64,000 nt of DNA from Vanilla planifolia (GCA_023846275.1 JAIUJO010000186.1:119426-183425), one strand, 5' to 3'. Shown: positions 38,301-51,100, counted from the stretch's first letter. Notes: generated by a model from the letters alone, not told the origin. Made by a program: numbers and translations.

Positions 38301-41300
38301 GGGTGTATGCATGTGTGCATGTTTGTGTGTGCATGTGTATGTGTACATGCATGTAAATACATGCTTAAGTGTGTGGATCTGTGTGTATGTGCATGTGCAT
38401 GTGAGTCATCATGTATGTGTGTGTGTGTGTGTGCGCATGCTTGTTTATATGCATGTGTGTTTGTGTGTGTTTAGTGCATGTGTGCATGTGCATTCGTGTG
38501 TGTGTGTATGCATATGTGATTATATGTACATGCATGTGTGCATAAATTTTTGTGTTTATGGGTGTATTTTTGCATCTGTATGTGTGTGTGCATTTGTGTG
38601 TGTATTTGTCCATACATGTGCATGTGTTTTGTATGTTTGTGCATGCATGCATGCATGTACATGTGTGTGTGTTCATTCGTGTATTTGTGTATTCATTCAT
38701 GTGTGTGGGTGTTTGTGTGTGTGCATGTCTTTGTACTTGTGTTTGTATTTTTGTCCATATGTGTGTGTGCATGTGTGTGCATGAGTGTGCATGTGTGTGT
38801 GTATGCATGTGTGCATGTGTATGTGTATGTGTCTATGTGCATGTGTCTATGCATGTATTTGTGTGTGCATTTGTGCAGGTGCTTTTGTGTGTTTGTACAT
38901 GTGTGTACCTTTGCTAATGCATCTATGTGTGTGCATGTGGTCATGCATGCATGCACGTATGCATGTGTATGCATGTGAAAGTGAGTTTGCAACTATGCAT
39001 GGCTACATCTGCATGTGTGTACATGTATTTGTGTGCACATGGGAGCACGTGTGTGTTCACATGTGTATATACATGTGTGTTTGCTTTTATGCTTATAGGT
39101 GTGTATGTGTGTGTGTGTATGTGTGTGGGTGTGTGTGTGCATGTGTGTTTTCATGTGTATGTGTGTGTGTGTGTACATACATGTATGTCTATATGTGCAT
39201 GTTTATCTATCAATGCATGCATATGCATGGTCATGGGTGTGTGTGCGCAAGTGTAGGCTTTTGTGCTTGTGTGTGCATGTGTGAGTGTACATAAGTGCAT
39301 GTGTGTATGTATGTGCATGGGTGTGAATGTGTGTGGGAGTGTGTGCTTATGTGTATATGTGCATGTGCATACGTGTTTATGCATGTCCATATGTGTATGT
39401 AAGCACATGCCCAAGTGTGTGTGTGCATGAATGCATGCTTGTATTTGTATCTTTGTACATGTGCAAGAGTGTGTGTACATGTGTGTGTATTTGTAAGTGT
39501 GTGGTTGTGTTTGTATGTGTTCATGCATGCGTGTTTGTGGGGGTGTATATGTGATTTCTTGATAGTGACTATAGAGGTGTGCACATGTGTGCACACATGC
39601 ATGTACATGTTTGTATTGGTGTATGTGTGCATGTAAGCATGTGTGTTGGCACTTGTGTGTACGTGTGCATGCTACATGTGTGCTTGTATGTATATTTATG
39701 AGTATGTTTGTGTGTGTGCATCTAGGTGTGTGTGTGTGTGTAAGCCTAGTACATATTTGTGTATTTGTGCATATGTATGAGTGTGCATAAAAGTGTTTGT
39801 GTGCAACTTTGTGCATGGTGCTTGTGCCTGTGTATGTGCACGTACATATTTGTGTGTGTGTGCCTATGGGTTTGCATACAATGGCATGCATATGTGTGTG
39901 TGCATGTGTGTATATGTGCACACAAACACATGTGTGTCGTGTGTGTGTGTGTTTATGCATGTGCGTCTATATGATTATGCATGTGTGTGTTCAAGTGTAT
40001 GTTCAAGTGTGTGTTCATGCTTGTGTCTATGCATGTGTGTGTGTGTGCATGTGCATGCTTGCTTGTCTGTATGTGGGTATGTGCATGTACAAGTGTGCTT
40101 GTGTGTGCATGTGACAGTATGTGTTCATAGGAGCGAGCATATGTGTATGTGAGTGTTTCTTGTGTGAGTGTGTGGGTACATGTGTATGTGCATGTGTGTA
40201 CATGCTGGTGTGTGTTTGTGCATATGTCCATCTTTGCTTGTGTGCATGAATGGCAAGTGTGTGTGCTTGTGCATGCATATAGGTGTTAATGTGTGTGCAT
40301 CTGTTTGTGTCTATATGTAGGTGTGTTTGTGTGTGTGTATGTATGCATGTATTAATGTGTGAGTGTGCATGTGCAAGTACAATGTGTTTGTGCATGTGTG
40401 CACGTGTGCATGTCCTCGAGTGTCGTTGTGTATGTGTGCGGTTTTGTGTGTGTTGCTTGTGTGTATAGGGGAGGGGAGTGTGTGCACAGGTGTGCGAGTG
40501 TGTGTGTGCACATATTTGAATACAAGTTTATGCATGCATGTGAAGCATGTCTGTGTGTGCAGACATGTGTGCATGTGTGTGAGCACAGGTGTGTGCATGC
40601 ATGCTTGCTTATATGGATGTATCAGTGATTATGCATGCATGTGTGTATGTGTGTGCCTATGTATATGCATGTATATAGGTGTGTGAGTGTTTGTACAAGT
40701 GCATATATGCATGTCTACATATGTTGTTTGTATGCATGTGTGCACGTGCGTATGCACGTATGTGTGTGCGTGCATGTGTGTGTGCATGTCTATGTGTCTC
40801 TACCTTTGTGTGTGAATGTGCGTGCTTGCATGTATGTGCATGTGTGTGTTTGTGCTTGTGCTTGTGCAAGTGCATTTGCATATATGCATGGTACATGCAT
40901 GTGTGTGCATGTACCTGGGAGCACATGTGTGTGTGTGTACATATTTGTGTATGCACCAATTGGCATGTGTGTGTGTGTGGGTGTGACTGTGCATGTATGT
41001 TTCTCTTTGTGTCTATGTATTTATGTGTGTGTATGTGCATTTGTGTGTGTGCATGAGTATATGTTGTGTGTGCTTGTGTCTTAGTGTGCATGCATGTGTG
41101 CATCTGAGTGTGTTCATGGTCATGTATATTTGTGTGTGTGTGTTCGTATGGATGCATTTTTTAGTATATTTAGCTACGTGCTTGTGTGTGTGTGTGTGCA
41201 TATGTGCTTCTGTATGAGTGCATTTGTGTATGAGTGAATGTGTGTGTTTATGCATTTGTGGTTTTGTCTGCTTATCTATATGTATTCATGATTATCTGTG

Positions 41301-42679
41301 TGTTTTTGTGCATGGGTGCGACTGTTTATGGGTGTGGGTGTGCGTGAACTTATGCATGTGCATGTGTGTTCACATATGAGTGTCTATGTGTGTGCATATA
41401 TGTGTGTATGTATGTGTGTGTATAAGTACATGTGAATGTTGTGTGTGTGTGCATGTGCATGCATACATAAGTGTGTGTCTGTTTAACTTTGTGTAAGTGT
41501 GTGTTTGAATGTATGTGTGTGAGCAGGTTTGTGTGTGCGCATGCTTGCTTGCATCTCTATGTATTTGTGTGTCTATGTGTGATTGTAAGTGCTTGAGTTC
41601 GTATACATGTGTGTGTGTATTGTGTGTGCATATGTTGTATGTTTGTGTGCATGCATGCATGTGTGTATGTGTGTGTGTATGTGCATGTGCCTATGGGTGT
41701 GTACATGATTATCTGACTTTGCGTGTATGTGCATGTGTGCTTGTTTGTGAGTTTTGTGTATGTTCATTTGCAAACGTGTTCATGTGTGTCTGTGTGTGTG
41801 TATTTGTGGTGCATGTGTGTTATTGCATGTGTTTATGGATTTGTACATGTGTGTGTGCACTATGCACATGCATATGTGTATGTTTGTGTGTCTTCTATTG
41901 TGTGCATGTGTGTGTGTATGTTTCTGTGTGTGCATGTGTGCATGTGCATGTCTATTTTTATCTTTGCATGTGTGTGTCTATGCGAGTGTTTTTGTATATG
42001 TGTGCAAGTGCATGTATGTGTTTGTGTGTCTGCAAGTGTGCATGTGTGTAGGGGGTGAGGTCTATTTGTATATGTGTGTGTGCACATACGTGTGTTTGTG
42101 TGTGCGTATATGTGTATGTGCTTGCATGGAGTGTGTAGATGCACACACTTGTGTTTGTGTGTTGGTGTGTATGTCTATGTGCATGTGTGTGTGTGTGTTT
42201 GTACTTGCATGTGTGTGTGCATGTTCACACATGTGTGTATTTATTAGTGCATGTGTGTTGATGTGTTTATGTGTGCATGCCTATGTATGCACATGTATGT
42301 TTAAACATTTGTATATCCACATCTGTGTATGTATGCATGCTTGTGTGTGCCTATGTGTGCATTCATGTTTGCTTGTGCTTGCATGCATATTTGTGTGTGC
42401 ATGCATGCATGCATGTGTGTGTGTATGTGTGTGTGTGTGTGTGAGTGTGTTGTGCATTTATGTCTGATATTGTGCATGTGTCTACTTGTGTTCACATGAA
42501 TATGTTTGCACTGATGTCTTTGTGCATGTGTGTATGAGTGTGTGCATGTGCTTACATGTGTGTATGTAACTGTGTACATGGGTGCATGCATCTATTGTGT
42601 GTGCTTATGCTTGTGCCTTTCTATTCATGTGTGTGTGTACAATGGTACATTCATGCATGTGTATGTTTGTGGGTATGTG

Positions 42680-42711
42680 TATGGGAAGGGTAGAGCGAGT
42701 TGTGTAGTAGT
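42680..42711 (+). repeat. Non-alternating island, block 3 copy
   Basis: TATGGGAAGGGTAGAGCGAG followed by TTGTGTAGTAGT. It is the counterpart of 9,793-9,828 and 29,271-29,303 and lies 810 bp before the retroelement. Confidence 0.75.
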
Positions 42712-43520
42712 TTGTGCATGTGTGTTTTTTTCTTCAGTAAGCATGTATTTCTGCATGCATATATGTGGGTGTGTATGTTTGTATGTGTGTGTGTGGTCAT
42801 GCATCTTTTTGCGTGTCTGTGTCCATGTGTCTGTGCATATTGTGCGTGTATGTGTGTATGCGATTGTTTGTGTGCATGTGTGGGTGTCTCCACATGCATG
42901 TGCACTCATGGTTTGTGGTAGTGTATGTGTTTGCATGTGTGATTGTGTGTGTGTGTTCAAGTGTGCACATGTGGATGTGCATGTGGGTACATGCATCAAT
43001 GTTTGTGGATAAGTGTTTGTTCATATATGTGCTTGTCTACATGCTTGTGTGTATTTGTACACTTTTGCATATGTGTGTGGGTTGTCTGCATGTACTTGTA
43101 TGCATGTGATATTAAATGCATAACCATGTTTGTGTGTATGTATATGTGCATGTGCATTCATTTGTGTGTGATTGTATGTGTGTGTATGTGAGTCTTCAAA
43201 TGTATACGTGTGTGTATGGATATTTGCATAGGCTCATGCACAAGTGCATGTGTGCTTGTGTGTGTGTGTGCGTGCGTATGTGTGCATTTGTGTGTGTGCG
43301 CATGTGCATATGTGTGCATGTGTGGGTGTGGGTGTGAGTGTGTGTATTTGCATGTGCATGTGTGCATACTTATTTTTGTGCATGTGTATATGCACATGTG
43401 CATGTGCATGACTGTGCGTGTGTCTATACGTGCTTGTGTATGTATGTGTGCATGCATGATTATGTGTGCGTGCTTGTGTATTTGTATTTGTTTGAGCTTG
43501 CGTGTGTGCATGTGTGAACC

Positions 43521-45854
43521 TGTTGGTATAATCTTTGTAGAGCTAATGGATAAGAGGGGTGTGAGTTCTACTTTTAAACTTTTTTATATTTTTAAAACAT
43601 TTTCTTAAATTAAAATTTTGTAATCATAAAACTATTGATTTAATAATTTTACTAAATTAAAATATAAAACAAAAATGGAAATTTTGTAATTTTAAATTTT
43701 TTTTAATAAAATGTACATTATGTAATATAAGTATTTTTCATAAATTTCTTTCATATATATTTTTAATTAAATATTATCAAAAAACAAAATGTCATAAATT
43801 GCATAATAACGAAATCGAGATTTTTAGGTGATTCGACTTAACTTGTGCCTACATCTACCCCAAGTAAACCCAACTAGGATTTCACCATGAAAGTCACTCT
43901 CTTTGCCAAAGTAGGTAGAGATAATCTTTACAAATTACCCCTTCTTGTGGTAGCAAGAAGGGGTTCATCATAACAATCTCAATTATAAAAACTTACAATA
44001 TTAAATCACAATACAAAATAATAATTAACTATAATGTTTTAGTATTCACCTGTGAAAATATACAAGACACAAATTTATAGACTATAATATTGGAATATGA
44101 ATGTACATATGAAAACTTTTGTAACAATCTAAAAGATTTAGTTTTAAAATATTAAATCCAAAAGATTTATAAATATGCACTTACATTATTAAGAAAAATG
44201 GAATCAATAAAGATCTTACTTTAATACAACCTTTTAGAAATATAAAAAAAAAATAAAAAATAAATAATCAATTGTATAGAAATCACCAATAAGACATGCA
44301 ATCGAAGGAAATGCTGATGCAAGAAAAAAAAATAATTTGCAAACACCACACTAGCAAAGACATCAAAATCAAATTGCAATTTTTAATTTTTCACCTTCAC
44401 TTTCAAAAATATCATTGTAGCAAGATTAAAATTATCAATCCTCCAACTCCTAAGGCACCTTTATTTATATTAGAATATTTTATACTATAAAATTTTTTTC
44501 TTAAATGACTAAAAAGGGATGCTTAAAACATTTGTTACATTTTGGCATCCAAAACAATATAAATGCCTTTCTAAAATACCTATTATGAGTGGGAAAATCT
44601 AGTACTATCTATCTAGGAGGATGGAACAAAAGTTGCATTATCAAAATACTAAATAAAGGATCTAGATCTAATCCAAGCTAAAATTGATCTAAATCATTAA
44701 TTCCCACATGCTGGATGGATGATGTTAATGTGCAAGAGCACTATTGACAAAGAAGATGACCTTAGCAATTTGATTTAGCTTTATGGATGGATAGCTAGAT
44801 GAAATGCATTGTTCACAAATGCAAAGAAAATGTCAACATTTGATCAGGTTTTATAGATAAATGGTAGAGGAAAATTTCTATTCAAAATGATGGATCTAAT
44901 CTCATTAGTTTGATCAAGCATGTTAGATGAATGGTTAAATGGAATCAATAGTTCATAAAAAATGGATGCAATCTTGATCATTCGATCAGGAAAATGCACG
45001 ATAAGATGACACCGGTTCACTATAGTTTGGAAGTAATAGGGTCACTTTTTGGTCCCATATCACAAGCTGTTATATGATGTTTAGCATTTATAACACTTCC
45101 CCTAAGCATAAAGGTTACTCTAATGGGGTTGGTTGCCCTTAATGCACTTGGCCCATTACACTTAAGCCTGTTCGAGAGCTATTTCTTCATCTGATTTAAT
45201 CCAAGCTAAATAAAGAATTGTGTCATGATCAAGACTCAGGCTTGACCCAATATGATTCACTCTGTCATAATGTATGGCTCCCCCAAGCCTTATTGCTCAC
45301 CAACAATTTAGGCCACTTTGCCTAAGCCTTTAGGCTTATCCTATGTAAGTAGTTAGGCCAAATGATTTTAAGCCACGTTTTAAAAATTAATTATTTTTTT
45401 ACTTTTAAAGAATTTTTGTAGAAATTAAAATAAATAAAATATTTTCACAAGTACTAAAATAATAACTTATAAGAAATTAATGATCACACAAGTGAATGAA
45501 TGATGCTATGTAACTTAATTTTGTCATATGTAAATGAGTGATATGATAAACAATCAAGCCAGTAGATGTTTTAGAAATGGACACTTAATGGTTATCCACT
45601 CTATCAAGAATTTTATCAATGACTTCTTGGTATGTAATTTAAGAAATAGTTGTAGCATGGCCAAAATCATTGCTTGACATTGCTTCATGTATGGATTGCT
45701 CCAAGAAGCATTTAGTTAATAATTCTTTAATTAATTGATCCTACAAGAGATTGAGATGCATGACCTAAAATATACTCAAGAAAAATTATTAGAGAAACTA
45801 TCACAATGGTTTTGTTATTATGAAACAAGTGGTTCTATAACAAATGGTATAATA
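43521..45854 (-). repeat. 3' LTR of element B (about 2.33 kb)
   Basis: On the minus strand it ends ...ATTATACCAACA, the clearest surviving AACA terminus, and begins TATTATACC beside the polypurine tract. It aligns with 10,594-12,949 throughout. The degenerate ~70-bp repeat set is at 44,676-45,000. Confidence 0.88.
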
Positions 45855-45856
45855 AT

Positions 45857-45870
45857 ATCTCATTTTTTTA
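45857..45870 (-). other. LTR-adjacent polypurine tract of element B
   Basis: The minus strand reads TATCATAAAAAAATGAGAT next to the LTR. It is the counterpart of 12,952-12,962, interrupted by one T. Confidence 0.6.
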
Positions 45871-47523
45871 TGATAGAAAAAGCCATTAATGAAATAGTGA
45901 AATAAAAGATATAAATCATGTAAGCATACATATGCTCCTACTGTATTCTTGCTTCCCGTCAATATATGAAATTTATATAATTATACCACAAACTTGGGAT
46001 ATAATTAATATTTTTTATTTCACACATATATCTCCCCGTTTTTGCTATGCATCAAATGATAAAATAAGAGTAAAACATGCAAACAAGGAGTGCACACAAT
46101 AATATTATTTATACATAATTTGTCTTTAAACTACCAAGGGTACAAGTCATAATAAATCTTTGTCAAATATTATATTAAAAAAGGATTTTTTAACCAATAA
46201 ATATAAACCAAAGTTAATCATCAAAATTTGTAAGTAAAATATTGACAACCTTATACAAATATAACAATACTAATTTGTTGTCATGCACTGTGTCTATGTT
46301 TAGTTTAGTAATATTTATGATTTTGAATATTATCACTCTCTTTATGTATGTTTATGGTGATTCTTATAAGAAATTAACTTCAAATAAATCTATAAGATTA
46401 ACCATCCTTACAAGGGCTTCCCCTCTTTTAAGTTCGAAAAGGAAAAATGATACATAATAGAAAGATAGATATGCATTTGTAGGCTCTAAGAACTGCACTT
46501 AATTCCTAATAAGTAAACTACTTTTTAAAACTTCTAACTATAAAGACTAAGAGAGTTTCCTTATAAAAATTATTTGTAATTTTAACACAATGATATGGAC
46601 TAGCAAAAAAATTTTAACACAATAACATTCTAATCTTTATTCAAGAAATTATTTCTTTAATGTTAATTATTAAATGTTTTAATAAATAATGACCAAAGAT
46701 ACACTTAATAGATAAACATATTAACTCCCCCTAAGTTTTAGCACTAGAATCTCCTTCTTTCATAACCACTCAAATGGGTTAATCATACATAATAATAATG
46801 TAATCTTGTGAAAGATTTCAATAATTAATGATTTGGTAAAAAGAATCTTTTATTATTGTAAGCAATATTATATTTTAAACTTCATCTACAACAAGATGAA
46901 ATATTAAAATAATAATTTCTCAAAATTATTTTAATTTTTAAGTAACCTTTAAGTTTTACACATTATTACTTATTTCCTTAATTTCTAATAAACCCTCTAT
47001 GATCTTAACATATATAAATACTATCTATCATATTAAGTTTTAAGTTGAGTTCTTACAAATTCTATCTTTCGAATTCATAACTTACATCAGTCCAAAAAAA
47101 TTTCACTTACCTCACATGTAATCATTAATTCAATAAAATGCATATAACATTATTTACATACTACATAGATTCATATTGTTTTATATCAACAACTTAATAA
47201 TCCAAGTAAAAAACCTTGTTAATCTAATTTTTTATGATAACAAGCCAAAAAATATCATAAATCTTGATGCTCTAATCTTCTTAAAGCTCTTCTAAGTAAT
47301 TTAGTATTTGACATTCAAACTATGCATAAGAACATGATCTATTAAATTTTCCTTAAGAGATATTAAACAATTCATACAAACTACAAAGAAGATTAAATAG
47401 TTCATCATAAAAATAAGGACAACACACATTCTTCAAGTGAGTCACACACAAACTAATAAGGGAAGTTTTGTCTCCATAGGTCTTAGTTATGGAGATAAAC
47501 AAATACAACTACCTAAGCTTAAA
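45871..47523 (-). other. Internal stretch of element B, no recognisable coding
   Basis: It is homologous to 12,963-14,642 and likewise without any retroviral pol motif that I can see. The longest open frames are 60-70 codons, on the opposite strand to the element and of AT-rich composition, and are probably chance. It contains the upstream polypurine tract (46,030-46,043). Confidence 0.6.
46030..46043 (-). other. Second, upstream polypurine tract of element B
   Basis: The minus strand reads GCAAAAACGGGGAGA, preceded by TTTGATGCATA. It is the better preserved of the two upstream tracts and the counterpart of 13,122-13,136. Confidence 0.65.
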
Positions 47524-47725
47524 TTTAGGAACCCAAAACATATTGGGTTCAATTATGATAGTGTCTGATTGAGGTGCTTTCGTAAAATTTTTTCTTAAAT
47601 ATGTTCCATTAGAAATCCATACATATTTATATTGCTTTAAATAGATGGATTTTTTAACTCGATACTCATAACAAATACTTCCATGCCTATCACAATAATT
47701 GCATAAAAACTTTTTTAAGTACAAA
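47524..47725 (-). pseudogene. C-terminal gag fragment of element B
   Basis: An open frame covers the end of a copia gag. A CCHC-like box lies at 47,662-47,703, in which the first two cysteines remain, the histidine position is serine and the last cysteine position is tyrosine. A Y-V-W-I-S-x-G-T segment follows, and then the F-W-V-P-K tail (W-V-P-K codons at 47,524-47,535), typical of plant copia gag ends. It differs from copy A, whose knuckle ligands are intact but which carries a stop in the knuckle and W-V-S-K at the tail. Everything N-terminal to the knuckle was lost in the 3-kb deletion. A zinc-binding role is no longer expected. Confidence 0.7.
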
Positions 47726-48114
47726 AAAAAAAGTGCATTAAAAAAGGTCAAGTAAGAGAATGAATGGTGTTATGTAACCTAATTATGACATACACAAACA
47801 TGTGATGGAATAAACAATCAAACTAGCATAAGTTTTAGAGATGAACTTCTAAAGGATAGCTACTTTACCTATAATATGATCAATAGCTCCTCGATAAGCC
47901 ATTTAAGCTACAATTATCACACGGTCTTATTCATAACTTTACATTACTTCACTTCAGGATATCTTCATGAGAAATTATGTTAAGACTCTCTAATTAATTA
48001 AAGCTATAAGATCTTAAGATAATGATCTAAAATACACTTGAGAATAGTAATAGAGAAACAATCATAGTTAGTTTGTTCCCATTAAATAGGTGGTGTCGTA
48101 ACCAATAGTTAACA
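47722..48114 (-). repeat. 5' LTR remnant of element B
   Basis: On the minus strand it begins TGTTAACTATTGG, the best preserved TGTT terminus, and aligns with 17,840-18,230. The join to gag lies in an A-rich stretch at about 47,715-47,735, where both parent sequences share short A runs and AGTGCA-like words. This suits microhomology or replication slippage as the deletion mechanism. Confidence 0.8.
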
Positions 48115-51100
48115 CCAATGTGGGTGCATGTGCATTTTGTGTTTGGGCATTTGTGTGCATGTGCATGTCAATGTGTGTGTTCGTGTATGTGTGTGTGTGT
48201 CCTTGTGTCGATGTGTGTGTGCATGTGTTTAAGTGTGTGTGTGTTTGTGGGGGTAGAGTATGTGAGCATGTATATGTGCATGTGTGTACATGTGTGTGTA
48301 TATGTGTTCTCATGTAGGCACATGCATACTTGTCTGTGTGTATGTTTATATGTGTGCATGTGTGCATTCATGAGTGTTTGTGAGTCTGTGTGTGTGTGTG
48401 TGCGTTTGTATGTTTAAGAGTGCTTGTGTGTAAATGTGTATGCATATGTGCATGTTTGTGCATACATATGCTTTTGTGTGTGTGCATATTTATGTTTTCT
48501 TGTATAGGTGCATGTGTACATGTGCATGTGCATATATATGTGTGTGTGTGTTTTTGTGTGTGCATGCATTGTGTGCATCTGTACATGTACGTTTTTACAT
48601 GCTTTTTCATGTGTATATGTGTGGGTGCATGTGTGTGTGTGTGTATGTTCATCTATGTGTGCATGTGAGTGTGTGACCTTGTGTGCATGCATGTGCATGT
48701 GTGAGTTTCAGTGTATGTGCATGAGTGCGCCTACACTTGTTCTTGCATCTGTGCTTATTCATGTGCATATATGTGTGTACACGTGTAGGTGCATGTGTAT
48801 GTGCAGCTATGAATGTGAGTGTATGTGTGTGTGTGTACATTTATTGTAGTGTTTGTGTGTGTGTGTATGTTTGTGTGCATGCATACAAGTGTGTGTGTGT
48901 GCATGCATTTGGGTGTGTGCATACCTACAAGCATTCATGTGTGTGAGTGTACTTGTATATATTTGTTTGTGCATGTGTGTTCCTGTAAGCGTGCATTTGT
49001 ATAAGTCTATGTGTTTGTGTGCATGCATTTGTGTGCATGTAAGTGTATACATTTGTGTATACATGTGCATATGCTTGTGTGCATGTTTACGTGGGCATTT
49101 GTGTGCAGGTGTGCATGCATTTATGTGTGTGAGCATGTCTATGTGTATGCATGTATTTGTGTATTCATGTGTGCATGTGTATATGTGTATGTGATCATGT
49201 GTCTATTAGGTGTGTATGTCTAGGTGTGTGTGATTATACATGTATGTCTACTTGTGTGTTCATGTGCATATGTGTATGTGGGTATGTATATGTGTGGATG
49301 TGTTCGTGCATTTGTATAAATTGTGTGCATGTGCTTGAGTGTCTGAGCACATGTGTGTAGGTGGATGTGTGTGTGTGTGCATGTGTGCAAGTGTATGTTT
49401 GTGCATGTGTTCATAATTGTATTTGTGTATGAGTGCTCGTGTGTGTTTGTTCGTATGCATGTACACTTGTGGTTCTATGCACATGTGTGTGTTATGTGTG
49501 CATGTGTGTTGGTGTGGATGTGGCTATAGGTGTTTGTGTGAGCACGTGCATGTGTGTGTGTGTGAGAGTGTATGCATGTGGCTGCATACATTTGTATGTT
49601 TTTTTATGTCTGTATAGGCTATACATGTGTTCATGCATGCTTGTGTGAATGAGTTCCCACACACATGCATACCATTGTGTGCTTGTGTGCACTTGTGTGC
49701 ATATGTGTGGGTGCATGTATGTGTGCATGCATAAATATGCATGTGTATTCTTGTTAGTGTATGTGTTGTGGATGTGTTTATGTGTGCATGTGCATGTGTG
49801 TGCTTGGGTGTACTTGTCTATGTGTATATGTGCATATTTTCCCTATGTGCATTTGTATGTGCATGTAGGTGTACTTATGCGTGCAAGCATGTGTGTGTGC
49901 ATGAATATGCATGTATTTTTTTGTGCATGTGTGTTGTACATGTGGCTTTGCATTTGTGTGTGTGCATTTGTTTGTTTGCATATATATGCATGTGCATGTG
50001 TTTGTGAGTGTGTATGTGTGTGCATGTGTGTGTACAAGTGTGTGCCAGTGTCAGCTAGCAGCTCTACGTGAGTTAGTGTGTGTCCATAAGCATTTGTGTA
50101 CATGTGTTTGTTTGCTTGTGCATTTTTGTTTGTGCTTGTGCATGCCCACATTTGATAATGTGTGTGTGTGGGTACACATGATTGTGTGTGTGCATGTGTG
50201 AATGCATGTATGTGTGTGCATTTGTGCATTTTTTTATGTGTGTGTGTGCATGTTTGTGTGTGCGCATGCATGCATGTTTGTTGTGGGCGTGAGTGCATGC
50301 ATGTGTTTATACTTGTGTGCACAAGTGTGTATGTGCATATTTGTGTGTGTGCATGCTTGTGTGGATGTGTATCTGATTGCGTGTTTGTGTGTCTGCATAC
50401 TCTTTTTATGTTTGTCTTGCATACACATTTGTGTGTTTTTGCATCTATACATTCATGCATGCACATGCACTTGTGTATGTGCATGTTGTGTGTGTGTTTG
50501 TGTATATGTGTGTGTGCATATACATTCATGCATGCTTGTGCATGTGTATGTATGTGTATGTTCATTTATGTGTGTGTTTTTGTGTGTGTGTGTTTGCATA
50601 TATGTGTGTGCATGCTTTTTCCAAGTGCATGTTTTCATGCTTGTGTGTGTATGTCTATCAACCTTTGTCAGAGCATGTGTGTTTTCTTTTGCTTATGCAT
50701 GTGCATTTTGATTTTGCATGTATGTGTGTGCATATTTGTGCATTTTTGTGTGTGTGTGTGTGTGCGTGTGTGCGTGTGTGCAAGAGTTTGTGTGCATGTG
50801 TGTGGGGGCGATTGGGTGTGTTTGTGTGTGCATGTCTAAATGTGTTTATGTTTTTATATATTTTTGTGCACATGTTTGCTTTTGTGTATACATTCTTGTG
50901 TGTATTTGTGTGTGTGTTTGTGTGTGTGCATGGGTGTGTGCATGTGTGTGGGTTTTGTATGCCTGTGTTTGCATGTATGTATGTTTGTGTGTGTGCATAT
51001 GCATGTGTGTGTGCATGTGTGCATACGCATGTGTGTGTGTGTTTTGTAAGCTTGTGTCTGCTTGTATGCATGCGTACGGGCGTGCATGTGCACATCTATG

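Larger units (their letters stand above)
30015..43520 (+). repeat. TG/CA-rich array, block 3
   Basis: The longest block. It begins inside the part of block 1 around 1,640-1,730 (the GTTTGTCCTTG word at 30,087) and lacks what precedes that. Shared anchors: 30,813, 31,278, 32,341, 32,830, 34,940, 35,116, 36,017, 36,419, then 41,285 (8,520 in block 1), 41,368 (8,599), 41,708 (8,893), 42,492 (9,593) and 42,680 (9,793). The stretch 36,419-37,300 is shared only with block 2 (27,727-28,730). About 4.3 kb between 36.4 and 41.2 kb is absent from block 1. No gene is seen. Confidence 0.8.
43521..48114 (-). mobile_element. Sirevirus-like LTR retrotransposon, copy B (internally deleted)
   Basis: The order on the minus strand is a 5' LTR remnant (about 47,722-48,114), the C-terminal part of gag, an internal stretch without pol, the upstream polypurine tract, the LTR-adjacent polypurine tract, and the 3' LTR (43,521-45,854). 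It aligns with element A from end to end except for one gap equivalent to about 14,830-17,840. That gap removes the primer site, most of gag and most of the 5' LTR. Array sequence just outside both ends is homologous to that outside element A, so A and B are duplicates of one insertion. It cannot transpose by itself. Confidence 0.85.

Noticed and set aside
39151-39960. His/Thr-rich frame of 269 codons on the minus strand, resembling a histidine-rich protein
   Set aside because: It is the complement of the TG array (CAC, ACA, CAT words). The same pattern appears throughout the array.
18231-43520. CRISPR-like or regular satellite array
   Set aside because: There is no constant repeat length or spacer structure. 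Word spacing is irregular, apart from the long-range block order and a few short tandem repeats.
46242-46457. Open frame of 71 codons on + inside element B
   Set aside because: It is antisense to the element, and the matching part of element A (about 13,350-13,560) is not a conserved open frame. Chance is likely.
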